Positions 36,547 to 50,463 of a stretch of 64,000 nucleotides of DNA are shown in pieces (within the stretch, counting starts at the first letter, position 1; every line of letters begins with the position of its first letter). The notes under the pieces are model-generated. The model worked only from the letters and a program-made list of their open reading frames with translations. It had not been told where the DNA came from and searched no databases. The DNA is from Blasia pusilla (Eukaryota > Marchantiophyta > Marchantiopsida > Blasiales). A program made the position numbers and the translations under genes. The stretch spans positions 12,586,001-12,650,000 of the forward strand of contig CM114273.1 in NCBI GenBank assembly GCA_050084515.1, given 5' to 3'.

Positions 36547-37180
36547 TCAATAAAATTTTTCCAATCCTATGAAGGTACGAACTCGGCTCACATCTGTAGG
36601 GCATGGGATATTTGATATAGCCTCTACCTTCATCTTCTGAACACCACGATCACTTTGATGTATGTTATGACCCAAGTACTCAATCGGATCAAAGAAGAAC
36701 TTACACTTATCCAGATGTAGCTTCAACCCATGCAATCGCAATATTAATCGTTGAAACACCTCCATAAGGTGTCGCTCATGCTTCCCAACTTTCATGCTGA
36801 AGATTACGATGCAATCGATGTGACATCTACCAAAATCCAACCTGCCAAGATCCTATCCATGACCCTTAGGAACTCAGCCCGCGTATTCTTTACACCAATT
36901 GGTAAGAATCGCCATTGGTACAATCAATTCTTTCCATGAGGATTGATGCCCAAGAATATCGTATGCTATCTGTCCTCCACTCTGATAGGCAGTTAATAAT
37001 ATCCGGCTCGGAGAGCTAATGAATTAAAGACCCTTGCATGGGGTTGGCATGGTATATCTATCAGACTTCATTTTCTGATTGATAGGCCGATAATCTTTGC
37101 GTATCCACTTATCCGTCTAGTTTCTATGTACATCCTTCTTGACACGCATGACCGTGGAAATTTTTTTTTCTCCATGCGAC
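36547..37180 (-). pseudogene. Gypsy reverse transcriptase with broken active site
   Basis: In - strand order: DYRPINQKMKSDRYTMPTP, then a decayed QSGGQIAYDI region, then LDFGRCHIDCIVIFS, HLMEVFQRLILRLHGLKLHL, DKCKFFFDPIEYLGH, and PCPTDVSRVRTFIGL. The catalytic Y-x-D-D box reads HIDC, so the second Asp is lost. Stops occur upstream of the box. Confidence 0.85.
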
Positions 37181-38042
37181 TTCTCCACTAGTCCTCCCTC
37201 AACCTCCATGTCTTTGTATCTATAGGGTTGTCGAAAGATCTACATATCAGTGGACAATTTGATGCGGATCCCTAAACGTACGTACCTAAATATTTGATAT
37301 TTAATACAAACCATCTCGTGACTCCTCAGGAACCGCTCAAATTGCTAGGAACCTCTTGGCATCGCTCTTCTCCTATAAGCTTGGGCTCAATATTTACCTC
37401 CTAAGTTTCCATCGTGACAATAGGACTTTCTAGCACAAAGTTTGGTTGCTATTATGCAACCTCATCAGTGCCACCGCTATTGGGTTGCTCTCTTGCACCC
37501 AACGTACACATCTCTCTTCTCGACACTCCTCAAAGATCAACACCTTGCTAAGCACCAAGTGTCATGGTTGCCATATCCAAGCTAGTGTATTTTGCATCAC
37601 ATCCCATGATCTTCAAGGATCTCTCGTGATCACCTTCGACGTTGGGGTCTTCTCCCGCCTCTCCCGTAGCCAAAGAGTGTATCGTCTTGGTAGGCCTAGG
37701 ACTTACTAAGGGTTCAGAGCTAATATGCCTCAATCACATCTGACATTGTTTAGCCAATCGTGGGCTGATAATCCATGTGACACAATTCAAGTCCATAGCC
37801 TAACCAAGCATGTGGCATTGAGATGCCTCTTTGAATGACGGTACTTCCCTCACTCTTGTGGGAAATCCCATCGCACGCTCTTGCACATTAGCGTTGGGTT
37901 CCATTAACTACTCTGCTTGATAATCCCAAATCAAGCATGTTTCACCATCATTAATAAGTGTAAGAGGTGGGAAAACTTACCAGTGTGGGAAGTGTTGCCC
38001 TCGGCATGTCCACTCGATTCACCACACTCAACGGGGTTTGAT
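37181..38042 (-). other. Gypsy internal sequence between RT and protease, no domain
   Basis: Probably element sequence because it lies between RT and protease of the same strand. Short - strand frames such as SEPLVSPRPTKTIHSLATGE (37548-37733) have no recognised family. Confidence 0.4.
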
Positions 38043-38051
38043 CATCATGCA

Positions 38052-38348
38052 CACAGTTGCATAAAAATAGGCAAGTGAGTCCCTAGGATGGATATGGATT
38101 GCAAGAGGTGGGGCCTATACTTAGATTTCATGATGGAAGGTAGCGCATGGCCAAATGGGTCAATAATTGGGGAGCAAGTTGGGATGGAGGGAGGAAGAAA
38201 CGGGATACTATAAAACACGTAGGAAAATGGGGAAAATGAGAAAGAAGGGGAAGGTGGAGGCCACATAAACAAGTTCTTCCATAGGACATACCTATGTCCA
38301 TGGATATGGACATGTCCACAAACACAAACTTTTTCCACATACAATCTT
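38052..38348 (-). mobile_element. MITE copy E
   Basis: A 297-bp inverted copy with ends CACAGTTGCATAAAAAT and CCACATACAATCTT, both decayed from the family ends. The target duplication CATCATGCA (38043-38051) and GATCATGCA (38349-38357) matches at 8 of 9. It is inserted in gypsy internal sequence between RT and protease. Confidence 0.85.
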
Positions 38349-38625
38349 GATCATGCATCACCATCTGCCGTCGACACCCAAGATCCAAGATCGGATCCAC
38401 CAACAAATAAGAGGGTCTCCCCACACTATCATAAGCTCTCCTCAACACCTCATGCGACATCAAATTCATCCATCAAAGTTACAGATGATGGGCATGTGAT
38501 CCAAAACCTGTCGCATCCAACAAAAAACTGGTCAAATGAGAGGCTTGGGTTACACACAAAAGGCAAGGAGGATCATAGCTCGGCCACGGCATGCCAAGAG
38601 TTCAACAAAGAGATACTAAGCTCCA

Positions 38626-38628
<3 letters not shown>

Positions 38629-38684
<56 letters not shown>
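38629..38684. repeat. (CT)28 microsatellite
   Basis: A 56-bp CT run at the place where paralogous LTRs have only CTCTCT-like words, so it is a local expansion. Leu/Ser-repeat frames across it are artefacts. Confidence 0.95.
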
Positions 38685-38686
<2 letters not shown>

Positions 38687-38704
38687 AGGTATACCCCCTT
38701 CCCT

Positions 38705-38993
38705 AAGGTTTCATGTGGAAAAAGTCCATGTTTGTGGACTTATGTCCGTCCTATGGAAGGATTTGTCCGTATGGGCCCCACCTTTCCCTTCTTTCTCATT
38801 CCTCTTACTTACCTTCGTGTTCCATACTCCCCCATTTCTTCCTCCCTCATTGCTCCTCTCATCCTTGCCTTTCCTGCCATCATGGACGAAAAGTGCGTGT
38901 CCCACCTTTTGGAACCCATGTCCGTGGACATGTCTAAACTTGTATGTCTATGTCCGTCCTAAGGAAGGACTTGTCCATTTTTGTGCAACCATG
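38705..38993 (+). mobile_element. MITE copy F, perfect 9-bp target duplication, empty site known
   Basis: A 289-bp element with ends AAGGTTTCATGTGGA and TGCAACCATG, flanked by CCCTTCCCT at 38696-38704 and 38994-39002 (identical). The paralogous LTRs at 43659-44281 and 41381-41996 carry this site once and uninterrupted (GGGAGAGGGAAGGGGG near 43950, and GGGAGAGGGGAAGGGG near 41681). That is the pre-insertion sequence and confirms both element ends and the 9-bp duplication. Confidence 0.93.
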
Positions 38994-39552
38994 CCCTTCC
39001 CTCTCCCAAGCTCTCTCCATGGTAACCTATGCTCGTAGGTTATCTCCTTAGCTCTTGACCTATTGAAGGAGGTCAAAGATCACTTCCCAAAGAGGAAAGG
39101 AAACTCTGCTCAAAATGACAACTTATCTAAAATAGTAAGTTTCTCTATATGGCTCAAAATGAGGCGAAACAAAGGAGAAACATGTTCTCTCAGGTTATCC
39201 TTGGCCTCAACCAATCATCCTTGACCTCTTGAGGACTGTTCTCATGTATATTCAAAGATGCTCTACTAGATTTTGTTGATCTATCCTAAAAAATATGACA
39301 TTGTCGAACCTTCTTAATTGAGCTCCATAGTGGCATCTCTCCTTCACGAGCCGGTGTGGATGTCATGACAGTCCTCTCCATAGAAGTATTACACTTGGGC
39401 ATGCCTTCTACATAAACATGGTCCTCCATAATGTCTCTTGGCCATGTCATGGCACTATTAGATGTGGCTACGGTCACCATCTCTCTTGGTCGTTGCATGA
39501 TCTAATATAACTACCAATAAACCAAATTAGCAATAAGCTAATGCGTCCATTA

Positions 39553-40121
39553 TCAAACTTCCATCCAAATATTTAAGAGGTTGATTCTCCCAATAATCCA
39601 AGGATATAATAGTGCTCCACCAACCAAGACATTATAGGACTTGCTATTGGTCACTACTATCTTGGCACGCACCACGAACTCATTGGTAAGATGCTCTAGC
39701 CTAAATCTCATTGTAATATCATGGAGGTTGATGAATTGGGTCATTTTGGATCCTTCCAATGATGTCTAAATGCATAATGGACATCGCTCGATATAGCTCC
39801 ATATTTGCTTGAGTTAGGCCTAAATCCCTAAAAGTTGCCATCCCCAACATCAAAGATTGTGCTCTTGAATCCAACAAGACACATTGGGGATAACAAAATG
39901 TACCTCCAAGACTAACCAAGTGGAAGATGTCGCCTTTTGTTTCCAATAACACCGCCTCGGGTGAAACCATGGCGAGCTCTATAGCGGGTCTAGCTGGAAA
40001 CTCTGCCATTCTAGCAACTGTAGCCTACCATGAACAAGTAGTGGACCTCTCAAGCACAAGCTCCAAGGGTAGGTGCACTAACTCCTTTTCATTGACCAAT
40101 GAAAATGACGTAGAAAAATAA
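39553..40121 (-). pseudogene. Gypsy retropepsin-like protease region
   Basis: In - strand order: ELVHLPLELVLERSTTC, MAEFPARPAIELAMVSPEAV, CVLLDSRAQSLMLGMATF, GLTQANMELYRAMSIM, then AKIVVTNSKSYNVLVGGALL and YPW. The catalytic D-S/T-G-A box reads DSRA, which removes the Gly of the active-site loop. At least one stop and one frame change separate the blocks. Confidence 0.75.
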
Positions 40122-42100
<1,979 letters not shown>

Positions 42101-42148
42101 ACCTTAATTATACTTTGTAAATACATACCTATAGACAGCCTTTCCCCC

Positions 42149-42597
42149 AAAGTTACACATAGACAAACTCTGTGTCCCCAGACATATCCATATCCGCGGA
42201 CTTATGTCCGTCCCTAAGACAAACTTGTTCGTGTGGGTTCAGGTTTCCGCGGCCCGCCCTACCTACAACATAGACCCGGGTCTCGGGCTCGGCTAGCCCA
42301 TACCTAGTTGAGCAACCCTATGAGGCCAGCAACACGCCCGATACGAGCTAACCACAGGACTTGTGTGAGGGCAATGGGCCTTGTGCAGGCCATCGAGGCA
42401 ATGTAGGGCTCAATGCACGCCACGCTTGTAGCCCACCAACCCATTTGATCCATGCTCGCCTCCATTAATCTGAGCCCACATTTGTTCCCTCATCATGAGC
42501 CTGCGTGGGCAAATTGGATTCCAAAAAAAACCCAAGCGAGGGATCCATTGGATATGTCCGTCTCATGGACAGATAAGTCTATTTCCATAAAACCTTG
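42149..42597 (+). mobile_element. MITE copy G, GC-rich type
   Basis: A 449-bp copy starting AAAGTTACACATAGACAAA and ending AAAACCTTG, with subterminal GTCC words and a GC-rich core (CCGCGGCCCGCCC, CCCGGGTCTCGG) like copy H. The target duplication CTTTCCCCC (42140-42148) and CTATCTCCC (42598-42606) matches at 7 of 9. It lies just outside the gypsy 5' LTR. Confidence 0.65.
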
Positions 42598-43658
42598 CTA
42601 TCTCCCCAAACTTCACATGACTTCACTTATAGAGAACAGATCTACCAAAACATGATAACCTAAATTCGATCTTTTATTTTTTCTATTGCAATTTCACTTT
42701 GTCTATTTCAACTTAGGACAAGTTTTATCCCTTGACTACATTTGCCAAGATAAAAGTATAAGTCATATTGGTGTAGGAGGGTAGATCACTTCATTTCTTT
42801 TGATATTTCTATTTTTAAAATTTTTCCATTTCATGAACTTTATTACAACTCCACTTTTTCAAGAATACCATGTAATTCCATGAAATTACAACACATGTTA
42901 TTATTCGTTTGTTACACTAGAATCCTTATAAAGGAGAATATGTAGCTATCACATGCATTTAATTTTGTTAGAATAAATTTGAAGGACTAAATTGAGGAGA
43001 AGATAGAAAATATTCAATATATGGAAAATTCAAGGACCGATTCCCTTCACAATTACCTTCTATAGTAATGTAGCATAAAGGTATGCAATGATGTAGCCAA
43101 ATGCCAACATTTGGTGTGAATTCTTAAACATAGGTTAGATCTATGTTTTGCAATTTTTTAGTGTAAGACTATCTCAACTCTAAAATACAGATTTCCTTCT
43201 TCTTTTTCTCATACCTTGGTAAATGTTTAGGGCATTTAAGATCTAGAAAACCTTTATGATATCGTTGAACATATCTCACATCTACAAATTTCTATTAAAA
43301 TATTAATTTTAGACGTGAAAATATCAATATTAAAAGCAAGAGGGTTCTTCTTTTTATGTGATACTTTACTCTCAACGTTAAAGATGTCAATTTTGGAAAT
43401 TATCATAAAATTTGTCAAGCTTTCTTTTGCGACTAACAGATAATTGTAAATATTGGCTAAGAACTTGATATCCATATTATTATTGGAAGTCGCTCCTTTG
43501 ATTCTCAAACATCTCTCTTCTTAACACTTGGCCATTCCAACCAATAGGATCATTTAGTCTATTTGCCAAAAAGACCGTTTGAGATCGATTTGAGGAATGA
43601 ATTAAGATTTTTGGGGATTAGTTAAATCATTAGTCATGGGGTAATTACCTATCATCTA
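42598..43658. other. AT-rich spacer, no gene
   Basis: Stop-rich in all frames and no repeat recognised. Confidence 0.4.
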
Positions 43659-44281
43659 TGTCACGACTGTTAGGATAGATCAGTGGGATCTAGCAAATCG
43701 TCTGCACGAGTAGTGGAGGACATGCCTAAAAGGTCGAGGATGACCTCTTGAGGCCCTTGGAAACTTGAAGAGCAGGTTTCCCCTTCGTTTTGGCTCGTTT
43801 GGAGCCATATAGAGAAACTTACTATTTCAGGTAAGTTTCCATGTTGGGGATAGTTGAATTTCCACTTTCAGAAGTGGCCCTTGACCCACTACAGTATGTC
43901 AAGAGCCAAGGAGGTGACCTACGAGCATAAGTTACCGTTGAGAGGGCTTGGGAGAGGGAAGGGGGTGTACCTCCAAGAGAGAGAGCTTAAGAGTTCATTC
44001 TCTCTTGTTAATGGCATGAGCTATGGTCCCTTGCCTTGTGAGTGTAATCCAAGCCTCTCATTAGGAGAGTGGGTTTGGTTTGACATGAGAGAGAATGCAC
44101 ACCTTTGAGAGCTATGGTGTGAGATGGTGTAGAGAGAGATTGAATCTTACTTTATTGGAGATATTTTGGTAATTCTCGCCTTTGTGTATGGATGCTATGA
44201 GTTAGTATGGGATCGTGTGTGTTTGTGTGTGTGTTCGATGACAACGATGTATGTTGTGTAGCGATGTGTATGCGCACGACA
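43659..44281 (+). mobile_element. Solo LTR, 0.6-kb type (reference copy)
   Basis: It runs from TGTCACGAC to GCACGACA (623 bp), with TG...CA and short inverted ends. It is the best preserved member of the LTR family also found at 41381-41996 (same orientation) and 38490-39300 (inverted). It keeps the uninterrupted target of MITE F. No retroelement genes flank it. Confidence 0.7.
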
Positions 44282-45958
44282 TTTATATTAGAATGCATAA
44301 TGAACCTCTCATCAACAAGGGCTTGAAGAAATTACGTCTGTTCTTTCGGGTGGCTTCCTATTTTGACATTTGTCGCATCTAATGAGCTAGTCCCATTTTG
44401 CTTATTTATATCAAAGGAGTGCAAGGGATTCTCCTCATTAACTGTGCATAGCACAAGCATCGACAAGTTAGGGCTTAATTTCTAAAAAGAATTCTTGCAT
44501 ATATAAATCAAACTTAACCTACTTGTAGGTTTTTTTTTCCTTACCTTTACAAAATTTATCCAAGTTCATGAAATTAAATAAAATTAATAAACATAATATA
44601 ATATAAAAAGGTTATTAATCAGTTTATCCAATTTTAATTAACTTGTAAAATAAGCTAACTTCCATTTTAAGAAAATATGGACCAATGAATATTTTCTAAT
44701 ATATGCATTTAACATGGGGAAAATATCTTATCTTATGAATCATATTAACTTGAATGATTTGATTTTCATAGGATGGTGAGTTTATTTTACTGAATTGTTT
44801 TCTAAAAAATATTTTCCAAGCTAACTAAATCTTAAAGATATATCAAAATGGTGCCTTCAACCAAATGAAGTAACAATGAACTTCCAATCACTATTTGAAT
44901 AAAAGAAATTGGAGGGTAAGATAAATTCCTTTTTAATTTCTTGTCTTCAAATGAGAGGGCGTGGATTTAAGAAAAATAAAATTTCAAATCAGAAGAATTG
45001 AAGATTGAAAACTTTTAAAAAAAAATTTACTATATAAAATCCCAATCCCATAAGGCGGATATGTGTTGACAATCTTAAACTATCATTGTAGATTTGCCCC
45101 ATGTTTAACTAGAATTCGGATTTGAGTTAGTCGATTTGATAACGCAATAGGATCCTTGATTTTGGGCTACCAATCCACTCTAATTACAACCTATACTTCC
45201 TCCACACTCCCATGAGACTAGTTACTAAGACTTGGCAGCTTGATGCACTATCTCTTCTGAGATACACCCTCATAAAAATTTGGCATTTTTTAGAGCGTCA
45301 GTTAGCTGCATGAAGAAGATAGCCTGCATGTTGGAGCTCTTTGAATGTGTCTTTGCTACTAGTAGGTAGCACTGATTTGTAGAATAGGAAACCGCACTTA
45401 AAACACAACGTTGAGCATTCTTAAGGTTGAATTGAGGTTGTGCTTGCCAACACCAAAGAACTAATGCAACAGGATGTTTTTGGAGTTGTGAGAGTGTGGG
45501 AAATGTAAATTTACCAAATAGCTAAGAGGCAAGTGTGGAAGATCTTCCTTCACTCGTTCAGCAGCTGATGCATTCGCCTCAAGCAAGCTCTAGATTGGAT
45601 TCATGTGCACTTGCTTTCCATATCTCAAGGTGCATCTCAGTATGCACACTAAGACTTTGATTCTGTTCACGCTACCATGTTGACTATGGAAGTGTTAGTA
45701 TAGTTGTGTCAGATATGGGAAGATTAGAAGTGATCACCTCTCCAACAAGCTTTTGGATCTAGTTCATCAAGCGATAGGACTAAGGAATTCAGCCAATGCT
45801 CTCATTTCCACTATAAATAGACCAAATACATACTTTTCCCGTCCATAGACTCACAGATTTAACTGACGAATCTAGGACCTCTCCTAATCCTGCACTAGTA
45901 CTTGGGGAATTTGTAAGCAATGTCTGTTGGTTGATACTTATATTCTCCCCTCAACAAA
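44282..45958. other. AT-rich DNA, no gene recognised
   Basis: The copia element's RT and RNase H would be expected in the right part (below 45960) but are absent, so the element is truncated here. Nothing else is supported. Confidence 0.45.
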
Positions 45959-48729
45959 CAAGTTTAAAGATGGAATTGACTCAATTAGAGCATATCATGA
46001 CTTCAACTCATCAAAGATAACATCGCGAATAATAATAAGCTGCATAGAGGATGGAATATAATACTTATATCCCTTAGTTCCATCAGCTTAGCCAATGAAG
46101 ATACATCTTTCAAACTGGGGGTCTAATTTCTGACGTCTTTCAGAAGGAACATGAGCATAACAAATACAACCAAATATTTTCAAGAAGGAAAAATCAAGTT
46201 TACTTCTTGTGAAGATTTTGAATGGAATCTTATCATGAGATGTTGCTGTTGGAGTTTGGTTGATTAAGAAGACTGCACACGCTACAGCCTCTGCCCAATA
46301 TACCTTTGGCATGTTCTTCTCATTCAACATAGCTCGTGCCGCCTCAACAACATGTCAATTCTTCCTCTCAACCATTCCATATTGTTGTGGAGTGTAAGGG
46401 CAAGTCACTTGACGTTGGATACCATTCTAACGTAAGTAGTCATCAAACTCTGTTAGAGGATACTTTCCTTCCCATCACAACGTAATTTCAGAATATGTTC
46501 TCTAGTCTACCTCTCTATGTAACTCGGAATGTTTGAAACATTGAGAATACCTCTTACTTGGCTTTCAGAAAGTATACCCATATATATTTAGAGAAGTCAT
46601 CAATAAATGAAACAATATATTGGCAACCACTAAGGCTATGTTGTGATATTTTCCACACATCAATATGCATAAACTCCAATATCTTGGATGCTCTTCTACC
46701 TTGCTTTGAAATGGAAATCTAGCTTCTTTTCCAAATTGGCAAGTTGACATACCTCTAACGCAACAAGACTTGCTAATTTAGGAAGTTCTATCACTAGATT
46801 AGATGATCAAAGATTTTGTAATCTTTGAAGATTCATATGTCCAATTCTCTTATGCCACATATTTAGATCTATGACTTCTTGGCCAGTTTTATCATGCATT
46901 GATGTTTGAATCTTAGTATAGAAACATCTAATTTGAACATTCTACCAAATCTAGTTCCTTTGGCTATCGTAGTCTCATCATCCATTGTTTCAATGAAATA
47001 ACCATCTATGTTAAACTTCTCTTGATAACCCTGTTCTATTATCTGTCCTACAGAGATCAAGTTTCTTGCAATGGTAGGAACATAGAGAAAATTTCCAAGA
47101 ACACAAAGACCAATTTATGCTGGAACTTTATCGGTATGTATATGATACTGAGTGTTATTTCCTATGAGCACTATTGCAGGATCTTTCACCGGCTTTATAC
47201 TACTAAACCATTTAGCTTGTGAGGTGATGTGATTTGATGCACTAGAGTTGATGTACCAATTTGTCGTCAAGTCTTTCTTGACCATTGCTCCCATTTGATT
47301 GAGTCATGACCAAGAGGTGCAAAAAATTTTTGTTCTTGATACTACCCTTGGTATTGTTGCTCCACATAGTTTTTTCTTTGTAAGGCTCTTGTTCTCATAT
47401 CTGCCTTCTTCTTAAAGCAAAACTTTGTATAGTTACCCTTTATCCCACAATAATTGCAAGATCCAAGGAAGATGATATTGACCCCAACGATTTTCGACCA
47501 TCACCACCTTGTGATTGTGTTTGGTTTGATTCAGTAGTTGATTGAGTGCTCTTCTTCCTCCACATGTTTGATTTCCACCACGACCAGAAAACTTCTATCA
47601 CAACCCCTCTCTTTGATCCATTACCTCCAAATAGTGCACTCTAGACTAGACGAGCTATTTGCCTACTAGGCATATCTCTTCACCTGATTAATAGAGGGAC
47701 AAACTCTTGAAAGGTTGGATACTTTCTCTCATAGACATAGAGATCTCAAAGGACTCGTAATCCTTTGGAAGGCCTTGAACAAAGGAACAAAATCAGATCA
47801 TCATCTTTTGTTGTCACTCCAATGTTATTCAATTGATCAACAATATGTTTGATACTCAAAACATAATCATTGATGCTCTCACTTTGTTCAATTATTGTTT
47901 CAATTGAAGCTTTTGGCCTTTGTAGATGTTTGGAAGAGCTTTTCCAATGTATCCCGGGACTTCTCCAGGAGAATCAACGTCTTGAATGTGACCTATCATT
48001 GGCGAACCGATCTTTATTGAAATGAATTGGATTACTTGTCTTGCGTTTGTTCAAAGTGCAAACATTCAAGTCTGTTGAGTCATCTTCTTGCTTGGCCTCA
48101 TCACCGTAACAAGCTCCCTTAGTTCTTGACTCATGAAATTTGTTTTCATATGAAAATTCTAGACATGATAATTCTCGCTTATCTAGCTTCTCGCTTGTGA
48201 TTACTGTTGAGGAACATTCCATGACGAGAGATTTTACTCACTTAAATGTAATTTCAGGCTCTCCACTGCTCCAATTGAAGCATAGACAACTCATAAGTAG
48301 AAAGCGACATGAAATTTGCCAAAATTGATCAACTGGATGAAAGAACTAGTTGAAATTGGCTTGTAGAGAGCAAACAACATAACTTTTCTTCACTAATTGC
48401 ACGTCCTTCCTCTAAAGTTGCTATTTCAGAGCTACTTAAAAATTAAGCGATTTTGGATCGTTGGAAAGCTCTAAAAATCTCTACAAGAAAGTCAAACCAA
48501 TCTTGACTTCATTTCACCGATCACGGTCCCAAATGGCTAAATAGATCGGGAAAGCCCTAAAAAATGCCTCCAAAGTTTTGTCACCGTCACAACTCCCCAT
48601 GATATCTGCACTCACTGAGCTCTGAATAAAATTTCCTTCTCCCAAACTAAATTTATGCCTTCTCTTTTCTCTCTTCTCTCCTCAAACACCAAGAAATTCA
48701 ATTGATGTTCTCCTATCGCTCTGATACCA
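45959..48729 (-). mobile_element. Ty1/copia element: leader, gag, protease, integrase; RT missing
   Basis: In - strand order: primer site, about 500 bp leader, gag piece SINDYVLSIKHIVDQLNNIG (near 47820-47880), zinc knuckle CNYCGIKGNYTKFC with His changed to Asn (near 47420-47460), protease WYINSSASNHITS where D-S-G reads N-S-S (near 47225-47260), pre-integrase block (SVGQIIEQGYQEKFNIDGYF, KGTRFGRMFKLDV), WHKRIGHMNLQRLQNL, core HIDV...YIVSFIDDFSKYIWVYF (46562-46690), NMPKVYWAEAV and RRQKLDPQFERCIFIG (46088-46330), and finally KGYKYYIP...IIRDVIFDE. Frameshifts separate most blocks. RT and RNase H are absent, so the 3' half was deleted. Confidence 0.85.
48718..48729 (-). other. Copia primer-binding site
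   Basis: The - strand reads TGGTATCAGAGC, the standard plant copia site complementary to the initiator Met-tRNA 3' end. It directly follows an LTR end reading TTTTCTACA. Confidence 0.9.
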
Positions 48730-49022
48730 TGTAGAAAACTGCTAAAGAAGCATAAGTGGTGGGAAATGGCTCACATTCACACACCACCATGCATAGTATT
48801 CAAAAAAAAAAGAAGGCGAATATCTATTTGCCATACAGAGGCATGGATGAGAACACTATGTTCGTAATTTCTTTGTTTTGGTCCATAATTTCATATAATG
48901 GACTACAATATCAAGTTTCATCTCAAATAGATATTGTTGGCTCAATTGGAAAATCTCCAACCTTATTATTCATTAAAAGATAAGATTGCCCCTCCAAGAA
49001 ATAATCTTTAGAATTTTGGACA
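48730..49022 (-). repeat. Probable 5' LTR of the copia element
   Basis: The inner end (CTACA, next to the primer site) is certain. The outer end at TGTCCAAAATTC (49022 on the - strand) is my best TG start and gives 293 bp. No second LTR is present in the window for comparison. Confidence 0.45.
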
Positions 49023-49170
49023 TTGGGATGTGTGGTCATCTCACGTAACAATTTGGACAGTGATAGGATTTCATGCAAAGGATTAGTCTACCCAATTTTA
49101 GCCTTAAGGACATGTCCCCATGGAAACCTCCTCCAATTCCTAGCCCTGGTTTCGATTACAATTCTGGGCT

Positions 49171-50463
49171 ATGTTAGCGGCGGTCAAGAAATTTCGGGGA
49201 TCTGGTGATGAGAAACTCTATGTGGAAGCCTTCAATCGGTGCGTAGCAGGAACTCCCTTCGAGAAAGATGTCCACATTGGTGGGGATATTCGTGGGCGTG
49301 TTTCAAGACGTCCCATACAGATGGTGGTAGGGCAGTCTGAGCGAGACTCGTGGAGACCATATAAGTATCTTGACTTCAGGCAAGTGAAGAGGCAACATCG
49401 AGGAATGAACCCAGTGATTGATTTGGATGAAGAAGTTACGCCACCCAGGTATTCGGAGACCCAGGATTGCTCCCAAATCCGAGTAGAAGTAACTTCTCCA
49501 AAGTCAGTGAATGTTTTATTTCAGAAGCCCTCCGTTGCTAGAAGTAACATCCGGTCTCTGGGGTAGTTCAATAGTATGGTATTCCGGTCATTGAGGTGGA
49601 TTGCAACCTCAAAAGGTGGCATATATCTCAGAGAAACCCTGGACATGGACCCAATTGCATGATAGGATGTGATAGCATTAGGAGAGCATGCGGCAATTTC
49701 CTAAATAAGAATTATACAAGGATTGGACGACCATTGCGTGGCTTCTCAGGACTCAAAACCTTGGATCATTTCACGAGGACCGGGGATCAATTGAAGTACT
49801 TCTTCACCCCAACGAATCTTGCGCTTTTTGAAAGTCTTATCTGACTGCCATTGGAGCTCCAGGGAATATCCCCACGATTTGGCCCATTGTTGCAGGTACG
49901 AGTTGCACTCAAGAGGAAGTGGACAATCTTACAAGTGCCAGTTTAAGACTCGTAGCGGAGGAAGTTCGAAGCATGTTTGCATTACAGAGACCTTTGCATT
50001 TTGAATTCAATCCAAGATTGATGTCAACATGTACCCGGAGAAGGTGGATGATCTCAATCCACTATTTCTGTTTAAGTCTAGAAATGGGGTGAAGAGAAAC
50101 ATAATGTGTAGGCCAACGGTGGAGAGAGCAAAGTGAATCGCATAAGCTCGAGAGGTAAATATGGAAATCATCACCACAAAAGATGTTCAGAGTGGCAATG
50201 GAATAGGAAGGATGTATTGGGTCAAGAATAACACTGTAAATTCAAGTATCAAAGGGGTGTATGTGGTGCACATCTATTGCTTTCCCATATGTTCATGTGA
50301 TGACTTTGTCCAAAGAGAGACAAGTTGAAAACGTTATTTCCCTTATAAGCACATGTACTATGTGTTGCTTGTAGTTTTAAGAGAGTTGGAGGTAGGAGTA
50401 GGAATCCACCAACCAATTCTCTCCCTCAAAGAAGTGCGAAGTATTTTAAACAAACCACTTTGA
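49171..50463 (+). pseudogene. Decayed protein gene with SWIM-type zinc finger
   Basis: An intact 131-codon frame (49171-49566; GSGDEKLYVEAFNRCVAGTP, SERDSWRPYKYLDFRQVKRQ) is followed by pieces in other frames: NKNYTRIGRPLRGFSGLK, TPTNLALFESLI, LTAIGAPGNIPTIWPIVAGT, EEVRSMFALQRPLHFEFNP, VNMYPEKVDDLNPLFLFKSR, GIGRMYWVKNNTVNS. It ends with the SWIM-like ICSCDDF...YKHMYYVLL (50289-50370). There the C-x-C pair and the His are present but the third Cys reads Tyr. SWIM fingers occur in MULE-type transposases and related plant proteins. The order suggests one long ancestral gene broken by several frameshifts and a TGA within the finger. Family otherwise unknown. Confidence 0.5.

Larger units (their letters stand above)
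38490..39300 (-). mobile_element. Solo LTR of the 0.6-kb type, carrying MITE F
   Basis: It is the reverse complement of the LTR-like unit at 43659-44281. Shared blocks include the ATGAGAGGCTTGG end, CTCTCCCAAGC, ATAGTAAGTTTCTCTATATG and GATCTATCCTAA before the terminal GACA at 39300. Part of the outer sequence is missing on the low-coordinate side. It contains an expanded CT run (38629-38684) and MITE F. No internal retroelement genes accompany it, so it is read as a solo LTR inside the gypsy element. Confidence 0.7.

Noticed and set aside
38496-39038. 180-codon frame with Leu-Ser repeats followed by a hydrophobic Pro/Phe-rich tail
   Set aside because: It crosses a CT microsatellite, a solo LTR and MITE F, so it is composite and accidental.
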